Shown one piece after another: positions 10,496 through 20,729 of a stretch of DNA of 64,000 nucleotides; position 1 is the first letter of the stretch, and each line of letters starts with the position of its first letter. Made by a program: the position numbers and the translations under genes. The notes under the pieces are model-generated. The model did no database searches, had not been told where the DNA came from, and saw only the letters and a list, made by a program, of their open reading frames with translations. The DNA comes from Mesotoga prima MesG1.Ag.4.2 (GTDB taxonomy: Bacteria > Thermotogota > Thermotogae > Petrotogales > Kosmotogaceae), in contig NC_017934.1 in NCBI RefSeq assembly GCF_000147715.2, positions 310,001 through 374,000 on the forward strand. Reading direction: 5' to 3'.

Positions 10496-10538
10496 AAGTA
10501 TATTGATACCTTCACGGTAACTAAAAATTAATATACTT
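10496..10538. repeat. Inverted repeat in the tdk-ffh gap
   Basis: AAGTATATT (10496-10504) is repeated as its exact complement AATATACTT (10530-10538) with 25 bases between. The 236-base gap between tdk and ffh holds nothing else that I can name apart from a TATACT (10596-10601) that could be the ffh -10. The repeat could be an operator or a transcript hairpin. Confidence 0.4.
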
Positions 10539-10624
10539 GCTTGATAATCGCTGTTGTTGTTCAGATAAGTTCAACATACAAACGCTGGCCCGTTGTATAC
10601 TTTTCAAGCTGCGGAGGTGTTCAG

Positions 10625-11941
10625 ATGTTTGAGAATCTCCAGGAAAAGCTGGGCAGAGCTTTCAAGCTGCTAAGTGGAAAGGGAAGAATCTCTGAGAAGA
10701 ATATAGAAGATGCTGTAAAGCAGGTCAAGTTGTCGCTTCTGGAGGCGGACGTCAACTATAAGGTTGTCAAGGAGTTTATAGGCGGCATCACTGAGAAGGC
10801 GCTTGGAGAAGAGGTACTGAAATCGTTCACGCCTGATCAGCAGTTTATAAAGATTGTCAGAGACGAACTGATCAAGATGCTTGGCGAGAAGTCGGTTCCG
10901 TTGAAGCTTTCTAGCCAGCCTTCGAAGATAATGATGGTGGGTCTTCAGGGAAGTGGGAAAACGACTACTACGGCCAAGCTGGGTACATTGTTGAGAAAGG
11001 AAGGCCGAAAACCTCTTCTCGTAGCTGCGGACGTGTACAGACCAGCGGCAATTGATCAGCTGATGCAACTTGGAAAACAGATTGATATGCCTGTTTTCAC
11101 GGGCGACAGAAAGAATCCCGTAAAGATAGTTCAGGAAGCAATGCAGCAGGCGGTTAGGAACATAAATGATGTGGTGATTCTAGACACCGCGGGTAGACTT
11201 CACATAGACGATGCGATGATGAGAGAGTTGAAGGAAATCGTTTCCGCTGTTAAGCCCGATGAGATACTAATGGTTGTTGATGCCATGACTGGACAGGACG
11301 CCGTGAACTCAGCGAAGGCATTTAACGAAGCGCTCGAGCTTTCCGGGTTTGTTGTCACAAAACTCGATGGCGACGCGAGAGGCGGAGTAATTCTTTCAAT
11401 AAGGCATGTAACGGGAAAACCCGTCAAGTTCATTGGAATCTCGGAAAAGCCCGACGGTATTGAGGCCTTTCATCCAGACAGAGTTGCAGGAAGAATACTG
11501 GGAATGGGCGATGTTTTGTCGCTCATCGATAAGCTACAGTATAACATTGACGAAGAAAAGGCCAAAGAAATGGAAGAGAAATTTCTCAAGAACAAATTTG
11601 ATCTTGAGGACTTCCTTGATCAACTGAAAGAAGTAAAAAAGCTGGGGTCGATTGCAGACATCATGGAGATGATACCTGGCGCCCCTAAAGACGTTGATCT
11701 TGCAGGAAGCGAAAAGAGCATGAAGAGAACAGAGGCGATCATCCACTCCATGACATCTAAAGAGAGAAGGAATCCAAAGCTTCTGAACTATTCTAGAAAG
11801 CAAAGAGTAGCGAGAGGTAGCGGAACAACTATTCAGGATGTCAACAAACTCCTTAAGTCGTACGATCAGATGAGGAGTATGATGAAGCAGTTCGGAAGAA
11901 AAGGGAAACTACTTAAAGGTATGAAAGGATTTTCATTTTAG
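10625..11941 (+). CDS. ffh: Signal recognition particle protein Ffh
   Basis: Ffh is the SRP GTPase that targets nascent membrane proteins to the translocon with 4.5S RNA and FtsY. The 438-residue protein has the N domain, the G domain (G1 LQGSGKTTTTAKLG, then DTAGR and TKLDGDARGG) and a methionine-rich M domain from about residue 300, ending KLLKGMKGF. A longer frame extends to 10541, but ATG 10625 has GGAGGTG five bases upstream and starts the conserved MFENLQEKLG. It heads the run ffh-rpsP-khpA-rimM-trmD. Confidence 0.97.
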   Translation: MFENLQEKLGRAFKLLSGKGRISEKNIEDAVKQVKLSLLEADVNYKVVKEFIGGITEKALGEEVLKSFTPDQQFIKIVRDELIKMLGEKSVPLKLSSQPSKIMMVGLQGSGKTTTTAKLGTLLRKEGRKPLLVAADVYRPAAIDQLMQLGKQIDMPVFTGDRKNPVKIVQEAMQQAVRNINDVVILDTAGRLHIDDAMMRELKEIVSAVKPDEILMVVDAMTGQDAVNSAKAFNEALELSGFVVTKLDGDARGGVILSIRHVTGKPVKFIGISEKPDGIEAFHPDRVAGRILGMGDVLSLIDKLQYNIDEEKAKEMEEKFLKNKFDLEDFLDQLKEVKKLGSIADIMEMIPGAPKDVDLAGSEKSMKRTEAIIHSMTSKERRNPKLLNYSRKQRVARGSGTTIQDVNKLLKSYDQMRSMMKQFGRKGKLLKGMKGFSF

Positions 11942-11972
11942 ATAGTAGAGAATCAGGAGGTGCACGAAAAGA

Positions 11973-12263
11973 ATGGTAAAGATTAGGCTTACAAGGATGG
12001 GTAGGAGGAACAGGCCGTTTTTCAGGCTTGTCGTAGTGGATTCACAAAAGCGTAGAGACGGGGCCTATATTGACTCTCTGGGATTCTATGATCCGATAAG
12101 AGATCCCGGCATTATGAGTGTCGATGTAGACAAGGCAGTAAGCTGGATAATGAAAGGTGCTCAGCCGACTGAGACCGCAAGATCGATTCTTGCAAGGTTC
12201 GGAGTTATGAAGAAGGTCCACGAGCTGAAGTATGTCAAGGAATCGGGAGAGAAAGCAGAGTAA
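11973..12263 (+). CDS. rpsP: 30S ribosomal protein S16
   Basis: S16 is needed for 30S assembly. The 96-residue protein begins with the signature [24 protein letters not shown] (shown in part: [17 protein letters not shown]) and contains the [13 protein letters not shown] segment. AGGAGGTG precedes ATG 11973. Its TAA shares a base with the ATG of the KH-domain gene. Confidence 0.97.
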   Translation: MVKIRLTRMGRRNRPFFRLVVVDSQKRRDGAYIDSLGFYDPIRDPGIMSVDVDKAVSWIMKGAQPTETARSILARFGVMKKVHELKYVKESGEKAE

Positions 12264-12496
12264 TGAAGGAAGTGCTAGAACATATTCTGAAGGGAATAGT
12301 GAGGGAGCCCGATCGGATAACTGTTACTGAAGCAGTAGACGAAAACGGAAACATGGTCTTTGAAATCAGCGCTGCAGAGGAAGATGTCGGCCAAATAATT
12401 GGAAAAGACGGTAGAACTATCAAGTCAATCAATGTTCTCCTCAACGCACTCGCCGGATCATCAAAGGAGAGTTTTATCCTAAAGGTGGTAAGATGA
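12263..12496 (+). CDS. khpA: KH-domain RNA-binding protein KhpA
   Basis: KhpA is a small KH-domain protein that in Gram-positive bacteria pairs with KhpB/Jag to bind RNAs linked to cell elongation. The 77-residue sequence has the KH GxxG loop in GQIIGKDGRTIKSI (about 48-61). It lies in its conserved place between rpsP and rimM, with one-base and four-base overlaps on either side. KhpB is not in the window. Confidence 0.92.
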   Translation: MKEVLEHILKGIVREPDRITVTEAVDENGNMVFEISAAEEDVGQIIGKDGRTIKSINVLLNALAGSSKESFILKVVR

Positions 12497-13046
12497 GCGA
12501 ACTGAAAGACAAGTCTTTGGAGGAAATGGTTCCAATCGGGAGAATAGTGAAGCCTCACGGACTTCGTGGCGAGATGAAGGTAAAAGTCGCTCTTGAAGAT
12601 GAAACAGCTTTCAAAGAGATCCAGGAGGTTCTGCTTTATGATGAAAAGACCCGTTCGCGGTTTGTAACTTCAATCGATGGAGCCAGGAGAGCCACCAAAG
12701 GTTGGATCTTGCATTTCGAGGGAATAGACTCTATGGGTCAAGCAGAAAGGCTTGTAGGCTTCCATATATACGTTGAAGAACGTGTCTTGCCTGAGTTGAA
12801 ACAGGGAGAGTATTATTACTTTCAGATTCTTGGGAGTAGTGTATTCGATGAGAACCGGCGTTTCATAGGAACTGTAAATGACATCATCGAAACTGGAGCA
12901 AATGATGTTATGGTGGTCGTTCGTGAAGAGGACTTGACTGTTCGTGAAGAGCTTATTCCAATAATTAGAGACTACATTCTCGAGCTCAATTTTGAAGATA
13001 AGACGATTGTTGCCAGATCTATGGAATTCGAAGAGGTCAAGCCCGA

Positions 13047-13050
<4 letters not shown>
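12493..13050 (+). CDS. rimM: Ribosome maturation factor RimM
   Basis: RimM binds S19 and helps mature the 30S head. The 185 residues show the family start PIGRIVKPHGLRGEMKVK and the C-terminal PRC-barrel region with YYYFQILGSSVF, GTVNDIIETGANDVMVV and LIPIIRDYI. The ATG overlaps the khpA stop by four bases and its own stop overlaps trmD, so the genes are translationally coupled. Confidence 0.95.
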
Positions 13051-14713
<1,663 letters not shown>

Positions 14714-14719
14714 GGCTAA

Positions 14720-15562
14720 GTGTCTGCCAAAAAGTCGAAAAAGGGTTCTGACAAGAAGGAATCGCGCTTTCTCCACGAAGTTAAGGAGTGGGGAAAGGCG
14801 ATTCTTTATGCTGTCGTATTTGGTACGATTATTCGTTTGTTTGTTTTTGAGACAATGCTGGTTCCGACAGGTTCAATGATACCAACCATAAATCCTCCCG
14901 CCAGATTGTTTGTGGAGAAGATCACTTACGAATACAGAGAGCCTGATTACGGGGACATAGTGGTGTTCTGGACGCCTTATGTGGATATTGAGTCTCAGAA
15001 GTATCTCAGAGGGTTTGATAAATTCATGGATCTTTTTTCTCCAGCCAAGTACAGGGGTCATGTCAAATATGTAAAGCGATTGGTGGGAAAGGCTGGAGAC
15101 GTTCTTGAACTCAGAAGAGCGCCTGATTATACTGCGGCGAATCCCGTATACCAGCTCTACGTAAATGGAGAGATTCCACCTGCACTTGAAGAAAGGCGTT
15201 ATGTTAGAGAGGGAGTGTTTTACGATCCCAGCTTCTATTTAGGCTTGGCTCACCCCGACGATCCTTCGGTGAGATTCTCCCCTTATTACAGGCTTTATCA
15301 GGCCTATAAGGGGCTGATCGAATATACTGAGTTCTTCGAAACAGAGTTGGAGCCCCTCGGTCTGGAGAAGTACATCACTCAGGATCCGTCAACGGGAGTG
15401 GTAAGAGTTACCGTGCCGGAAGGGTTCCAGTTTATGATGGGCGATAACTCAGCAAATAGCTTCGATAGCAGGTATTTTGGATTCGTTCCAGAGGAGGCAA
15501 TAATCGGTAGTCCGATGTTGACTATATGGCCTTTTTCCGATTTCGGCCCGCTAAAGAAATAA
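14720..15562 (+). CDS. lepB: Signal peptidase I
   Basis: LepB cleaves signal peptides on the outer face of the inner membrane with a Ser-Lys dyad. The 280-residue protein has one N-terminal membrane helix (about 25-45), the catalytic S52 in VPTGSMIPTI, K119 in YVKRLVGKAGD and the GDNS...DSR box near residue 240. Between the Lys and the GDNS box there is a long insert of about 90 residues (138-225) absent from minimal enzymes. The GTG start at 14720 is six bases after rplS. A perfect terminator follows. Confidence 0.95.
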   Translation: MSAKKSKKGSDKKESRFLHEVKEWGKAILYAVVFGTIIRLFVFETMLVPTGSMIPTINPPARLFVEKITYEYREPDYGDIVVFWTPYVDIESQKYLRGFDKFMDLFSPAKYRGHVKYVKRLVGKAGDVLELRRAPDYTAANPVYQLYVNGEIPPALEERRYVREGVFYDPSFYLGLAHPDDPSVRFSPYYRLYQAYKGLIEYTEFFETELEPLGLEKYITQDPSTGVVRVTVPEGFQFMMGDNSANSFDSRYFGFVPEEAIIGSPMLTIWPFSDFGPLKK

Positions 15563-15583
15563 CCGGGGAAACCCCCGGTTTTG
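15561..15583 (+). terminator. Terminator after lepB
   Basis: AACCGGGG (15561-15568) pairs with CCCCGGTT (15573-15580) around a four-base loop, followed by a short T run. The lepB stop lies in its 5' edge, and the minus-strand tRNA-Ser 3' end begins at once on the other side. Confidence 0.75.
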
Positions 15584-15670
15584 GCGGAGGCGGTGGGACT
15601 CGAACCCACAAGGGGCGTCAACCCCACCGATTTTCAAGACCGGCTCCTTAGCCAGTTAGGATACGCCTCC
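15582..15670 (-). tRNA. tRNA-Ser (anticodon TGA)
   Basis: Read on the minus strand, the 89 bases form a type II tRNA with a long variable arm (ggtggggttgacgcccc). The acceptor ggaggcg pairs with cgcctcc, then discriminator G and encoded CCA. The anticodon loop cTTGAaa reads serine UCA. The T loop ggTTCGAGTcc is canonical. Confidence 0.95.
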
Positions 15671-15721
15671 ACTTAGCTGATTATACCTCTTTGAGACCAC
15701 AGATTCAAGGGGTGTTTGATC

Positions 15722-16486
15722 TTGAGAGACGTTCAGAATGAGAAGGACAAGAGAAACATCAAAATCAACATGGTCGGGATAAAGTCAATTGAGTATCCCA
15801 TAGTAGTACTAGACAGAAAATTCGGAACACAGAATACTGTGGGGAAATTCGATCTGTTTGTGGATCTTCCTAAGGATTTTCGTGGTACTCACATGTCAAG
15901 ATTCGTAGAGGTCCTTGAGAGACACCACAAGAAAATCACTCCCAGAAGCATGGAGTCAATCTTGAATGACATGAGAGACTCTTTAAAAGCCGATGTGGCT
16001 CATATCAAGGTTGAGTTTCCTTACTTTATAAGAAAGAAAGCTCCAATAAGCGGGAGTGAGAGTTTCAGCTCATTCAAGTGTTCCTTCATTGCAATGAAGG
16101 ATGGGACGTTTGATTTTGTTCTTGGAGTCAAGGTTCCGGTCATGACCGTCTGTCCTTGCTCAAAAGAGATTAGTGACAGAGGTGCTCACAATCAAAGGGC
16201 AGAGGTTTTTGTTTCCGTAAGAATGAATTCGCTTGTTTGGATTGAAGAGATCATCGAGTATGTCGAGAAATCCGCAAGTGCTCCAATCTTTTCTTTGCTC
16301 AAAAGAGAAGACGAGAAGTTCATCACCGAGCACTCTTTCGACAACCCCAGATTTGTGGAAGATCTTTCGCGAGAAGTCGTCTTACTTCTTCAAGATGATA
16401 GTCGGATCAACTGGTACAGAGTCGAAGCGATCAGTCAGGAGTCAATTCACAATCACGAAGCATACGCATGTATAGAAAAGGAATGA
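15722..16486 (+). CDS. folE2: GTP cyclohydrolase FolE2 (type IB)
   Basis: FolE2 converts GTP to dihydroneopterin triphosphate, the first step of folate synthesis, and replaces zinc-dependent FolE in many bacteria. The 254-residue protein has the family start LRDVQNEKDKRNIKINMVGI, the metal/catalytic cysteine segment TVCPCSKEISDRGAHNQRAEV (part: TVCPCSKEISDRGAHNQR) and the terminal HNHEAYACI. I place the start at TTG 15722, seven bases after AAGGGGTG; another in-frame TTG at 15716 lies too close. It fits the one-carbon genes at 7134 but is in another transcript. Confidence 0.93.
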   Translation: MRDVQNEKDKRNIKINMVGIKSIEYPIVVLDRKFGTQNTVGKFDLFVDLPKDFRGTHMSRFVEVLERHHKKITPRSMESILNDMRDSLKADVAHIKVEFPYFIRKKAPISGSESFSSFKCSFIAMKDGTFDFVLGVKVPVMTVCPCSKEISDRGAHNQRAEVFVSVRMNSLVWIEEIIEYVEKSASAPIFSLLKREDEKFITEHSFDNPRFVEDLSREVVLLLQDDSRINWYRVEAISQESIHNHEAYACIEKE

Positions 16487-16489
16487 AAA

Positions 16490-17167
16490 ATGGTTTTCTC
16501 GAGTGAATTTCTTGAGCCGTCGTTTTTCGCGAAATATGAAAAACTTATAGAGCTCATGCTCTCTTCTCCCCACAATCTAAGCTCAATTAAGGAATTTGAA
16601 AGAGCAATGACAGTTCACATCGAAGACACCATTATTCCGTTTGAAGGTTCTTCTCTATCGGGCCGCTGCATAGACATTGGAAGTGGAGGCGGGATCCCAG
16701 GTCTTGTTTTGGCGATTTCTTTTCCTAAGTCAAACTGGACACTTCTTGAATCAATCGCAAAGAAAACCAGGGAGATCGAAAGATTTGCCCGGGATTTAGA
16801 CCTGACAAATGTTGCCGTAAAGACAGCAAGAGCAGAAGAATTCGCAAAAGAAGCAGGAGAGACTTTCGACTCAGCCTTCTTGAGGGCAGTTGGCAGATGC
16901 GATATTTCGCTGGAACTCGCGGCTCCTCTTGTTAAGGTTGGGGGATACATCTACCTTTACAAGGGTCCCGGGTGGCTTGATGAGAAGGTGTTTTCTGATG
17001 CAGCAGAAAGAGTTCTTGGATTACGGCTCTCGTGTGAAAAAGAGTACAGACTTTCTGACGGTTCGAAGAGGTTTATGGTAGTTTACGAGAAGGAAAGAGC
17101 TACTCCGAGTGAGTTTCCAAGAAGATCAGGAGTTGCGTCGAAGCTTCCTCTTGGAGGTCGAAAGTGA
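16490..17167 (+). CDS. rsmG: 16S rRNA (guanine-527-N7)-methyltransferase RsmG
   Basis: RsmG (GidB) methylates G527 of 16S rRNA using SAM. The 225-residue protein has the typical helical N-terminus, the SAM motif CIDIGSGGGIPGLVLAI (about 61-77), LLESIAKKTREIERFA and the segment DSAFLRAVG. The ATG lies three bases after folE2 with only a weak ribosome site, so translation is probably coupled. rsmI overlaps its end by four bases. Confidence 0.95.
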   Translation: MVFSSEFLEPSFFAKYEKLIELMLSSPHNLSSIKEFERAMTVHIEDTIIPFEGSSLSGRCIDIGSGGGIPGLVLAISFPKSNWTLLESIAKKTREIERFARDLDLTNVAVKTARAEEFAKEAGETFDSAFLRAVGRCDISLELAAPLVKVGGYIYLYKGPGWLDEKVFSDAAERVLGLRLSCEKEYRLSDGSKRFMVVYEKERATPSEFPRRSGVASKLPLGGRK

Positions 17168-17868
17168 CTGAGAAAAAGGGGAAACTCTGGATCGTAGGCA
17201 CTCCCATTGGAAATCTCGATGACATGACGATTAGAGGGAAGAGAGTGTTTGAGGAAGCCGATTTGATCCTTGCAGAAGATACGAGGAGAATGAGGTCACT
17301 TCTCTCCTCTCTAGGGATAGAAAACAAAGATGTGGTATCCCTCAATATGCATAACCAGGAAGAAAGACTGTCTTTCATAATTCGAAAGCTTGACGAAGGA
17401 GCAGAGATCGCACTTTCCAGTGACGCAGGAATGCCCGTCATCTCTGATCCAGGGGCCAAAATCATCAGGGTTTGCCGCGATAGAGGTTTTGAAGTTGACG
17501 TTTCGCCAGGTCCAAGTGCCGTTACATCGGCAATTGCTATCAGCGGTTTTCCAGGAAGTCATTTCACATTTCTCGGCTTTCTGCCTAGAGGCAAGAATCG
17601 GAGAAGACTGTTGAGAAAGATTTCTCGGGGTAGTTACGGCGAAAGCCTCATTGTATTCTTCGAGTCACCATTCAGACTAATGGAGACATTGCGCGAAATC
17701 CTTGAAATTATTGGCGACAGAGAGATATTCATCGGAAGAGAGCTGACCAAGCTCTTCCAGGAGTCTTTTTTCGGATGCGTTTCTGACGCTATCCAGAAGT
17801 TCGCGTTTTCCGAAGTGAAGGGAGAGATAACGGTCGTTCTATCAGGAAGGGATGAGGAAGATGTTTGA
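17164..17868 (+). CDS. rsmI: 16S rRNA 2'-O-methyltransferase RsmI
   Basis: RsmI makes the 2'-O-methyl of C1402 in 16S rRNA. The 234 residues contain the tetrapyrrole-methylase fold motifs WIVGTPIGNLDDMTIR, LAEDTRRMRSLL, ALSSDAGMPVISDPGAKI and VSPGPSAVTSAIAISGFP, then FFESPFRL. It ends after the core domain, without the small C-terminal HTH domain of the E. coli protein. The GTG start overlaps the rsmG stop. Confidence 0.95.
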   Translation: MTEKKGKLWIVGTPIGNLDDMTIRGKRVFEEADLILAEDTRRMRSLLSSLGIENKDVVSLNMHNQEERLSFIIRKLDEGAEIALSSDAGMPVISDPGAKIIRVCRDRGFEVDVSPGPSAVTSAIAISGFPGSHFTFLGFLPRGKNRRRLLRKISRGSYGESLIVFFESPFRLMETLREILEIIGDREIFIGRELTKLFQESFFGCVSDAIQKFAFSEVKGEITVVLSGRDEEDV

Positions 17869-18496
17869 GATGATGAGGAATTTCTTTTGTCTAACTCCCG
17901 CCATTGCTGCGGCAATACTCTCCCATGAGTATGCTCGCTTTATAACCGCGAGACGTTTCGAAGCCACCAAGCCGGAATGGGGAGGACCCGGCTTCATCAG
18001 AAGAATTGACCCTGTCGGTTTATTAATGTTCTATTTCTTCAAGTTCGGCTGGTCGAGACCGTTTCCCGTCAACTACTGGAAGCTCAGAAAAGCCAAGTAT
18101 TTCAAGGCAATACTGACGGCACTTTCCGGATCTATTGCGAACTTCTCGCTTGGAGTTATCACAGGTCTGATCTTCTATCTCTCCGGTCTTCACAGGTTCT
18201 CCACCTTCATGCCAGAAACGGTCAGCTCTTTTCCCGCAAGTTATTTAGCAGACGTTGTTTACTGGACAATGGTGATAAATCTTAACACTGCGCTTTTCAA
18301 CTTGATCCCTATACCCCCTCTTGACGGGGCAAACATTGTTACAATGCTTGTTCCGGAGAGCCAAGTGAACTGGCTTGTCAAATATGAACTATATGGAATA
18401 CTGACACTTCTCGTGCTGTCACTCATGGGGATAATCCAGCTTATTATGTGGCCTATAACCCAGTTCATACAGCTTCTGGCTAGATTAATAGCCTAA
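17861..18496 (+). CDS. M50 (site-2 protease)-like membrane protein with altered zinc motif
   Basis: The protein (about 211 residues, four to five membrane helices) resembles the short YwhC-type site-2 protease family: HE at the end of the first helix, then GPGFIRRIDPVGLLMFY, WSRPFPVNYWKLRKAKY, NLNTALFNLIPIPPLDG. In the family the first motif is HExxH; here it reads H22-E-Y-A-R26, so the second zinc-binding histidine is arginine (CGC instead of CAC). The third ligand, Asp in PPLDG, is present. It may be a non-catalytic relative or have altered metal binding. ATG 17852 is in frame, but ATG 17861 is better spaced from AGGAAGGG. Confidence 0.8.
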   Translation: MFEMMRNFFCLTPAIAAAILSHEYARFITARRFEATKPEWGGPGFIRRIDPVGLLMFYFFKFGWSRPFPVNYWKLRKAKYFKAILTALSGSIANFSLGVITGLIFYLSGLHRFSTFMPETVSSFPASYLADVVYWTMVINLNTALFNLIPIPPLDGANIVTMLVPESQVNWLVKYELYGILTLLVLSLMGIIQLIMWPITQFIQLLARLIA

Positions 18497-19479
18497 TGTT
18501 TTTCTTTTTGTTGAAGTTGAGAATCTATCATTTCAATCGTTTCGGCAAGAGCATCCTCTAGATTGCCGTCGTATCTCAGAGTGAAACCGGAAGCCTTTTG
18601 ATGTCCTCCCCCTCCAAACGCAACGGCGATTTTGCTAACGTCGAAGTAGCTCTTCGATCTCAGCGAGACATGAGCTTCTCCTTTACTCGCTTCTGAGGCA
18701 AACAGAGCAACTTCAACGCTCTTTATCGATCTCAGATCGCCGACGAAACCCACAAAATCATCTTCTGTGAGTGAGTACTTTTCAAAATCCTCCAACTCAA
18801 GGTAGGAATATGCAAACCTGCCGTTTGATAGCATCTTTATATTGTCGATCGCATCCCTCTCAAGGAAAAGTTCTTCGATCTTTCTTGTTTCAAGGATTGA
18901 CGTTGCCACGAAGGTGGGATCTGCTCCTAATCTCACAAGCTCCGCAGCGGCCTCGAAAACCGAGCTATCTACATTCGAATATCTGAAGAAACCAGTATCT
19001 GTTGCAATGCCTATGTAGTTCATCAGTGCGAGATCGGCGTCATATTCAACATCCATGAGTTTTAGAAGGTCAAGAACCATTTGAGCAGCCGAAGAATATG
19101 ATGGATCTACCCAACAGTCGTCTGCAAAATAGGTGTTGGTTGCGTGGTGATCAATAACCACTGAAGGGATTCCTTTTCGCAAAAGCTGTTCAAATCTACC
19201 GATTCTATCTGGAGATGAAGCGTCTACAATGATTATTAGATTGGGCTCCACAACATCATTACTGAAATCCTTAATTCTATCTATCCAGGGAAAGACTGTA
19301 AAATTCGCCGGAATCTTCCAGTCAATTGCCGGTGTAACCTTCTTGCCAAACTTCTCGAGTCCCATCGAAAGTGACACCACTGACGAGATACAATCACCAT
19401 CTGGCATTATATGACCCACAACGAGAATGTCGTTGGCCTTCTGTATGCATGATACAATGCTGGTGATCTTCCTTATCAT
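18493..19479 (-). CDS. DHH/DHHA1 phosphoesterase, NrnA-like
   Basis: Members of this family degrade short oligoribonucleotides (nanoRNase), pAp or cyclic dinucleotides. The 328-residue protein has the DHH motifs GHIMPDGDCISSV (22-34), IIIVDASSPDRIGR, VIDHHATN and NYIGIATDTGFFRYSN, and the C-terminal DHHA1 motif FGGGGHQKASGF. There is no PAS or GGDEF part, so it is a stand-alone NrnA type rather than GdpP. Its start overlaps the phosphorylase stop by four bases. Its final base region overlaps the M50-like gene's end, as the two converge. Confidence 0.9.
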   Translation of the reverse strand: MIRKITSIVSCIQKANDILVVGHIMPDGDCISSVVSLSMGLEKFGKKVTPAIDWKIPANFTVFPWIDRIKDFSNDVVEPNLIIIVDASSPDRIGRFEQLLRKGIPSVVIDHHATNTYFADDCWVDPSYSSAAQMVLDLLKLMDVEYDADLALMNYIGIATDTGFFRYSNVDSSVFEAAAELVRLGADPTFVATSILETRKIEELFLERDAIDNIKMLSNGRFAYSYLELEDFEKYSLTEDDFVGFVGDLRSIKSVEVALFASEASKGEAHVSLRSKSYFDVSKIAVAFGGGGHQKASGFTLRYDGNLEDALAETIEMIDSQLQQKEKH

Positions 19480-20300
19480 TGTTCAGTCTCCTTAATCGAC
19501 TCAACCGCGTGCTGGACAACTGCAGTGAATTTGGGTCTTATTCTGTTTGCCGTTTTCACCACATCGGCATGAGTGAGCTTCTCCTTGAGGATCCCAGATG
19601 CCATATTTGTCACGCACGATAAAACCAGAAGCTTTATGCCACAATGTCTTGCGGCGATTACTTCGGGGACCGTCGACATCCCCACGAGATCTGCCCCGAA
19701 GAATTCAAAAGCCCTTATCTCTGCAGGCGTTTCATAACTCGGTCCCAGAGTCCAGCAGTAGGTTCCTTCCTTCAAATCTATCTTTGCTTTCTCGAGCCTT
19801 GATTTCAAAACTTTTAGCCAGGCAAAATCAATTATCTCCGACATGTCGGGAAATCTCGGGCCGTAACGGCGGTCATTTTCTCCCCTCAGAGGGTTGCGAA
19901 ATCCAAAGTTTATGATATCTGTCACTGCAACTATATCTCCGGGAGAGAAGCTTCTGTTTATTCCGCCAGAAGCATTTGTAATGAGCAAGTTGCTTACGCC
20001 AAGTTCTTTAAAGAGATATATTGGTGAGGAAACGTCTTCAATTCTATGACCTTCGTAGAAGTGAAAACGTCCTTCCATTGCCACCACCGGGAGTCCTTGG
20101 AATGTCCCGAAGACTAGCCTGCCCGAATGACCTTCAACGGTAGCTGTGGGAAATCCCGGAATTTCTCTGTAATCTATTGCCAAGGGTTCTTCAAATTGCT
20201 CAGTAAGGTAACCCAGTCCCGACCCAAGTATCATCGCAACTTTCGGAAAAGTCGTTAGGCGCCTGACAACTGTTTCTTTCATCTCTGTATAGAGTCTCAT
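19476..20300 (-). CDS. punA: Purine nucleoside phosphorylase
   Basis: This trimeric-type enzyme splits inosine, guanosine and their deoxy forms with phosphate. The 274 residues include MILGSGLGYL (23-32), the phosphate loop EGHSGRLVFG, MEGRFHFYEGH, NASGGINRSF and LVGMSTVPEVIAARHCG with the base-binding segment. ATG 20300 has GGAGG six bases upstream. A TATAAT-like stretch at 20334-20343 lies at the right place for a -10. With the NrnA-like gene it forms a two-gene nucleotide-recycling operon. Confidence 0.93.
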   Translation of the reverse strand: MRLYTEMKETVVRRLTTFPKVAMILGSGLGYLTEQFEEPLAIDYREIPGFPTATVEGHSGRLVFGTFQGLPVVAMEGRFHFYEGHRIEDVSSPIYLFKELGVSNLLITNASGGINRSFSPGDIVAVTDIINFGFRNPLRGENDRRYGPRFPDMSEIIDFAWLKVLKSRLEKAKIDLKEGTYCWTLGPSYETPAEIRAFEFFGADLVGMSTVPEVIAARHCGIKLLVLSCVTNMASGILKEKLTHADVVKTANRIRPKFTAVVQHAVESIKETEQ

Positions 20301-20368
20301 AGCAAACCTCCAGAAGTAAAGACCTTCAAATTATTATATAATAATGAAAGCTTCTAGGAATCCAGAAT

Positions 20369-20397
20369 TTGACTTTGGAGCCTGGTATCACTATAAT
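20369..20397 (+). promoter_or_regulatory. Promoter of acpP
   Basis: TTGACT (20369-20374) and TATAAT (20392-20397) are 17 bases apart, predicting transcription from about 20404. The promoter lies inside the upstream in-frame extension of acpP, so that extension cannot be translated from this transcript; this supports TTG 20437 as the real start. Confidence 0.8.
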
Positions 20398-20436
20398 TAT
20401 TGCAATTTGAGAAAGATCTCGAAGGGAGGATGTCCT

Positions 20437-20688
20437 TTGACAGTTGATGAAGTATTCGACAGAGTAAAAACAATAATTTCTGAGAAGCTTGGAGTCGAGG
20501 AAGATGAAATCGCCATGGATTCAGATTTGACCGAGGATCTCGGAGCAGATTCACTCGATTTGGTCGACCTGGTAATGGCACTTGAGGACGAATTTGATTT
20601 CAAGGTTGAAGACGAGCAGATCGAGAACATCTCCACAGTTGGGGATATTGTGGAGAGTATCGGCAAAGGTCTAGGCGTTGAGGATTGA
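20437..20688 (+). CDS. acpP: Acyl carrier protein
   Basis: ACP carries growing acyl chains on 4'-phosphopantetheine during fatty-acid synthesis. The 83-residue acidic protein has the attachment serine S39 in LGADSLDLVDLVMALE and the usual four-helix pattern. The start is TTG at 20437, seven bases after GGGAGG; the reading frame is open back to 20344, but that part is not ACP-like and contains the promoter. It is transcribed alone and ends in a strong terminator. Confidence 0.96.
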   Translation: MTVDEVFDRVKTIISEKLGVEEDEIAMDSDLTEDLGADSLDLVDLVMALEDEFDFKVEDEQIENISTVGDIVESIGKGLGVED

Positions 20689-20695
20689 ATTTTCT

Positions 20696-20717
20696 AAGGG
20701 GGCTTAATGCCCCCTTT
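20696..20717 (+). terminator. Terminator after acpP
   Basis: GGGGGC (20698-20703) pairs with GCCCCC (20709-20714) around TTAAT, with A-T pairs and a TTTAATTT tail. It lies eight bases after the acpP stop. Confidence 0.85.
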
Positions 20718-20729
20718 AATTTGAGTGGA

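Noticed and set aside
20344-20436. N-terminal extension of acpP
   Set aside because: It contains a consensus promoter and is unlike any ACP; TTG 20437 has a ribosome site at the right distance.
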